Below are positions 4,816 to 5,849 of a DNA stretch of 5,849 bases, piece by piece (the stretch's first letter is position 1; each line of letters starts with the position of its first letter). The DNA is from Micrococcales bacterium (GTDB lineage: Bacteria > Actinomycetota > Actinomycetes > Actinomycetales > Dermatophilaceae): the NCBI GenBank assembly GCA_030452775.1, contig JAKDLQ010000147.1, forward strand, positions 1 through 5,849, written 5' to 3'. The notes below the pieces were generated by a model that saw nothing but the letters and a program-made list of their open reading frames with translations, did no database searches and was not told the DNA's origin. A program made the translations under genes and the position numbers.

Positions 4816-5849
4816 GTGAGCGACCCCATCACCGAGAACGACCCCATCACCGTCCGCGACATCTCTGCCGCCGAGCACCTCACCTGGCTCCGGCGCCAGC
4901 CGTCGGTGAGCTTCTTGCAGACACCTGCGTGGGGCGAGGTCAAGCAGGACTGGCGATCGGAGTCGATCGGGTGGTTCGAGGGCGAGCATCTCGTCGGCGC
5001 GGCCCTCGTGCTGTACCGGGCGCTGCCCGGGATTCGCAGGACGCTCGCCTACATCCCCGAGGGGCCGTGCATCGACTGGTCGAGCCCACGGCTGCTCGAA
5101 ATGCTCAAGGCGCTTCGAGGGCACCTACGCGCCAAGAAGTCCTTCGCGATGCGGATCGGGCCACCGGTGGCGACCCATCGGTGGTACGCCCTCACCATCA
5201 AGGAGTCGATCTCCGACGGGGGGATCACCCGCTACGACGAGGCCACCCCCGACGCCGTCGAGCCCATCGGGACCGCCGTCGTCGACCTGCTCACCCGCCT
5301 TGGCTTCGTGCGTCTCGCCGCAGATGACGGGTTCAGCGCCGGCCAGCCTGAGTACGTCTTCCAGATTCCGCTGGCGGGACGCACCGAGGCGGACGTGCGT
5401 GCCGGCATGAACCAACTGTGGCGCCGCAACATCAGGAAGACTCAGCAGAACGGTGTCGAGGTCCGGGTGGGGGACGCGAGCGACATCCCGGCCTTTCACC
5501 GCGTCTATGTCGAGACGGCCGAGCGCGAAGGATTCACGCCCCGCGGGCTCGAGTACTTCGAGCACATGCACGCGGTGATGTCGGCTGAGGACCCGGACCG
5601 GATCCGCGTCTACCTGGCCGAGCACGAAGGTGATGTGCTCGCCGCAACGATCTGGATCCGGGTCGGTGAGCACGCCTGGTACTCGTACGGAGCGTCCACC
5701 TCGGCGAAGCGCGAGCTGCAGGCTTCGACCGCCATCCAGTGGCGGATGATCCACGACTCCCTCTCCGCCGGCGTTGGCGTCTACGATCTGCGCGGGATCA
5801 CCAACACCGTGGACGCCGAGGATCCGCACATCGGGCTGATTCGCTTCAA
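4816..5849 (+). CDS. FemABX-family peptidoglycan bridge aminoacyltransferase (FemX-like), 3' end cut by the window
   Basis: An open frame of 344 codons runs without a stop to the right edge. FemABX enzymes transfer an amino acid from aminoacyl-tRNA to the stem peptide of the peptidoglycan precursor lipid II on the cytoplasmic side of the membrane; in related actinobacteria this is usually the first residue, often glycine, of the interpeptide bridge. Family features are FLQTPAWGEVK (33-43), AYIPEGPCIDW (78-88), LWRRNIRKTQQNGVEV (201-216) and YDLRGI...DPHIGLIRF (323-344). The protein appears to have two acyltransferase-like (GNAT-type) subdomains and no long coiled-coil arm like that of staphylococcal FemA. 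The family is normally about 350-400 residues, so perhaps 10-50 are missing. GTG 4816 is the first possible start because an in-frame TGA is at 4807-4809. The amino acid transferred cannot be determined. The gene is divergent from the ABC-F gene and shares its upstream region. Confidence 0.9.
   Translation, partial: MSDPITENDPITVRDISAAEHLTWLRRQPSVSFLQTPAWGEVKQDWRSESIGWFEGEHLVGAALVLYRALPGIRRTLAYIPEGPCIDWSSPRLLEMLKALRGHLRAKKSFAMRIGPPVATHRWYALTIKESISDGGITRYDEATPDAVEPIGTAVVDLLTRLGFVRLAADDGFSAGQPEYVFQIPLAGRTEADVRAGMNQLWRRNIRKTQQNGVEVRVGDASDIPAFHRVYVETAEREGFTPRGLEYFEHMHAVMSAEDPDRIRVYLAEHEGDVLAATIWIRVGEHAWYSYGASTSAKRELQASTAIQWRMIHDSLSAGVGVYDLRGITNTVDAEDPHIGLIRF
4821..4852 (+). repeat. In-frame 18-bp-period duplication at the 5' end of the FemX-type gene
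   Basis: CGACCCCATCACCG occurs at 4821-4834 and again at 4839-4852, with a period of 18 bp (six codons), so DPIT is encoded twice within the first twelve residues. It looks like a recent small tandem duplication in a part of the protein that precedes the conserved domain. Confidence 0.7.

Noticed and set aside
4365..5327. Plus-strand open frame of 320 codons overlapping the divergent region and the FemX-like gene
   Set aside because: It covers the FemX-like gene in the wrong frame and the ABC-F 5' end in antisense; its translation is Arg/Pro/His-rich with no domain.
5125..5829. Minus-strand open frame of 234 codons opposite the FemX-like gene
   Set aside because: The plus strand here carries clear FemABX motifs. 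The antisense product resembles no family I know and has the composition of a shadow frame.

Overview
The window looks like chromosomal DNA from a high-GC actinobacterium. The coding sequence is strongly GC-rich with G/C at most third codon positions, three of the four genes start at GTG, and the protein families are typical of the phylum. The presence of a FemX-type peptidoglycan-bridge enzyme, together with the sequence style, suggests a Micrococcales-like lineage such as Intrasporangiaceae; this placement is an inference from memory, not a search result. No insertion sequence, CRISPR array, tRNA, rRNA or phage gene is visible.

Layout, left to right. Positions 1-83 are a short, very G/C-skewed region downstream of the first gene, with a hairpin and runs of G. 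Positions 84-1982 (minus) encode a fused ABC exporter (membrane domain plus ATPase). A 119-bp gap follows, holding a perfect 9-bp-stem hairpin and a pair of 9-bp direct repeats. Positions 2102-2884 (minus) encode a crotonase-fold enoyl-CoA hydratase/isomerase-like protein in which one of the two usual catalytic glutamates is replaced by Gln. After 63 bp comes an ABC-F ATPase (minus, 2948-4546), a soluble ribosome-associated type close to mycobacterial Rv1473. A 269-bp divergent intergenic region with a 12-bp perfect palindrome separates it from a plus-strand FemABX-family aminoacyltransferase that starts at 4816 and runs off the right edge.

The three minus-strand genes are codirectional (ABC-F, then crotonase, then exporter) but are probably not one tight operon. 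The gaps contain hairpins, and the crotonase start has a TANNNT box 7 nt upstream and no Shine-Dalgarno sequence, the pattern of a leaderless transcript. The FemX-type gene shows the same pattern (TAGCGT, 8 nt, GTG). The exporter and ABC-F genes instead have strong Shine-Dalgarno sequences, which fix their GTG starts. Functionally the genes are a loose neighbourhood (export, acyl-CoA chemistry, translation factor, cell-wall bridge) rather than an evident pathway. I see no convincing new system; the points most worth checking are the altered crotonase active site, the leaderless promoters, and the alternative hairpins upstream of the exporter.
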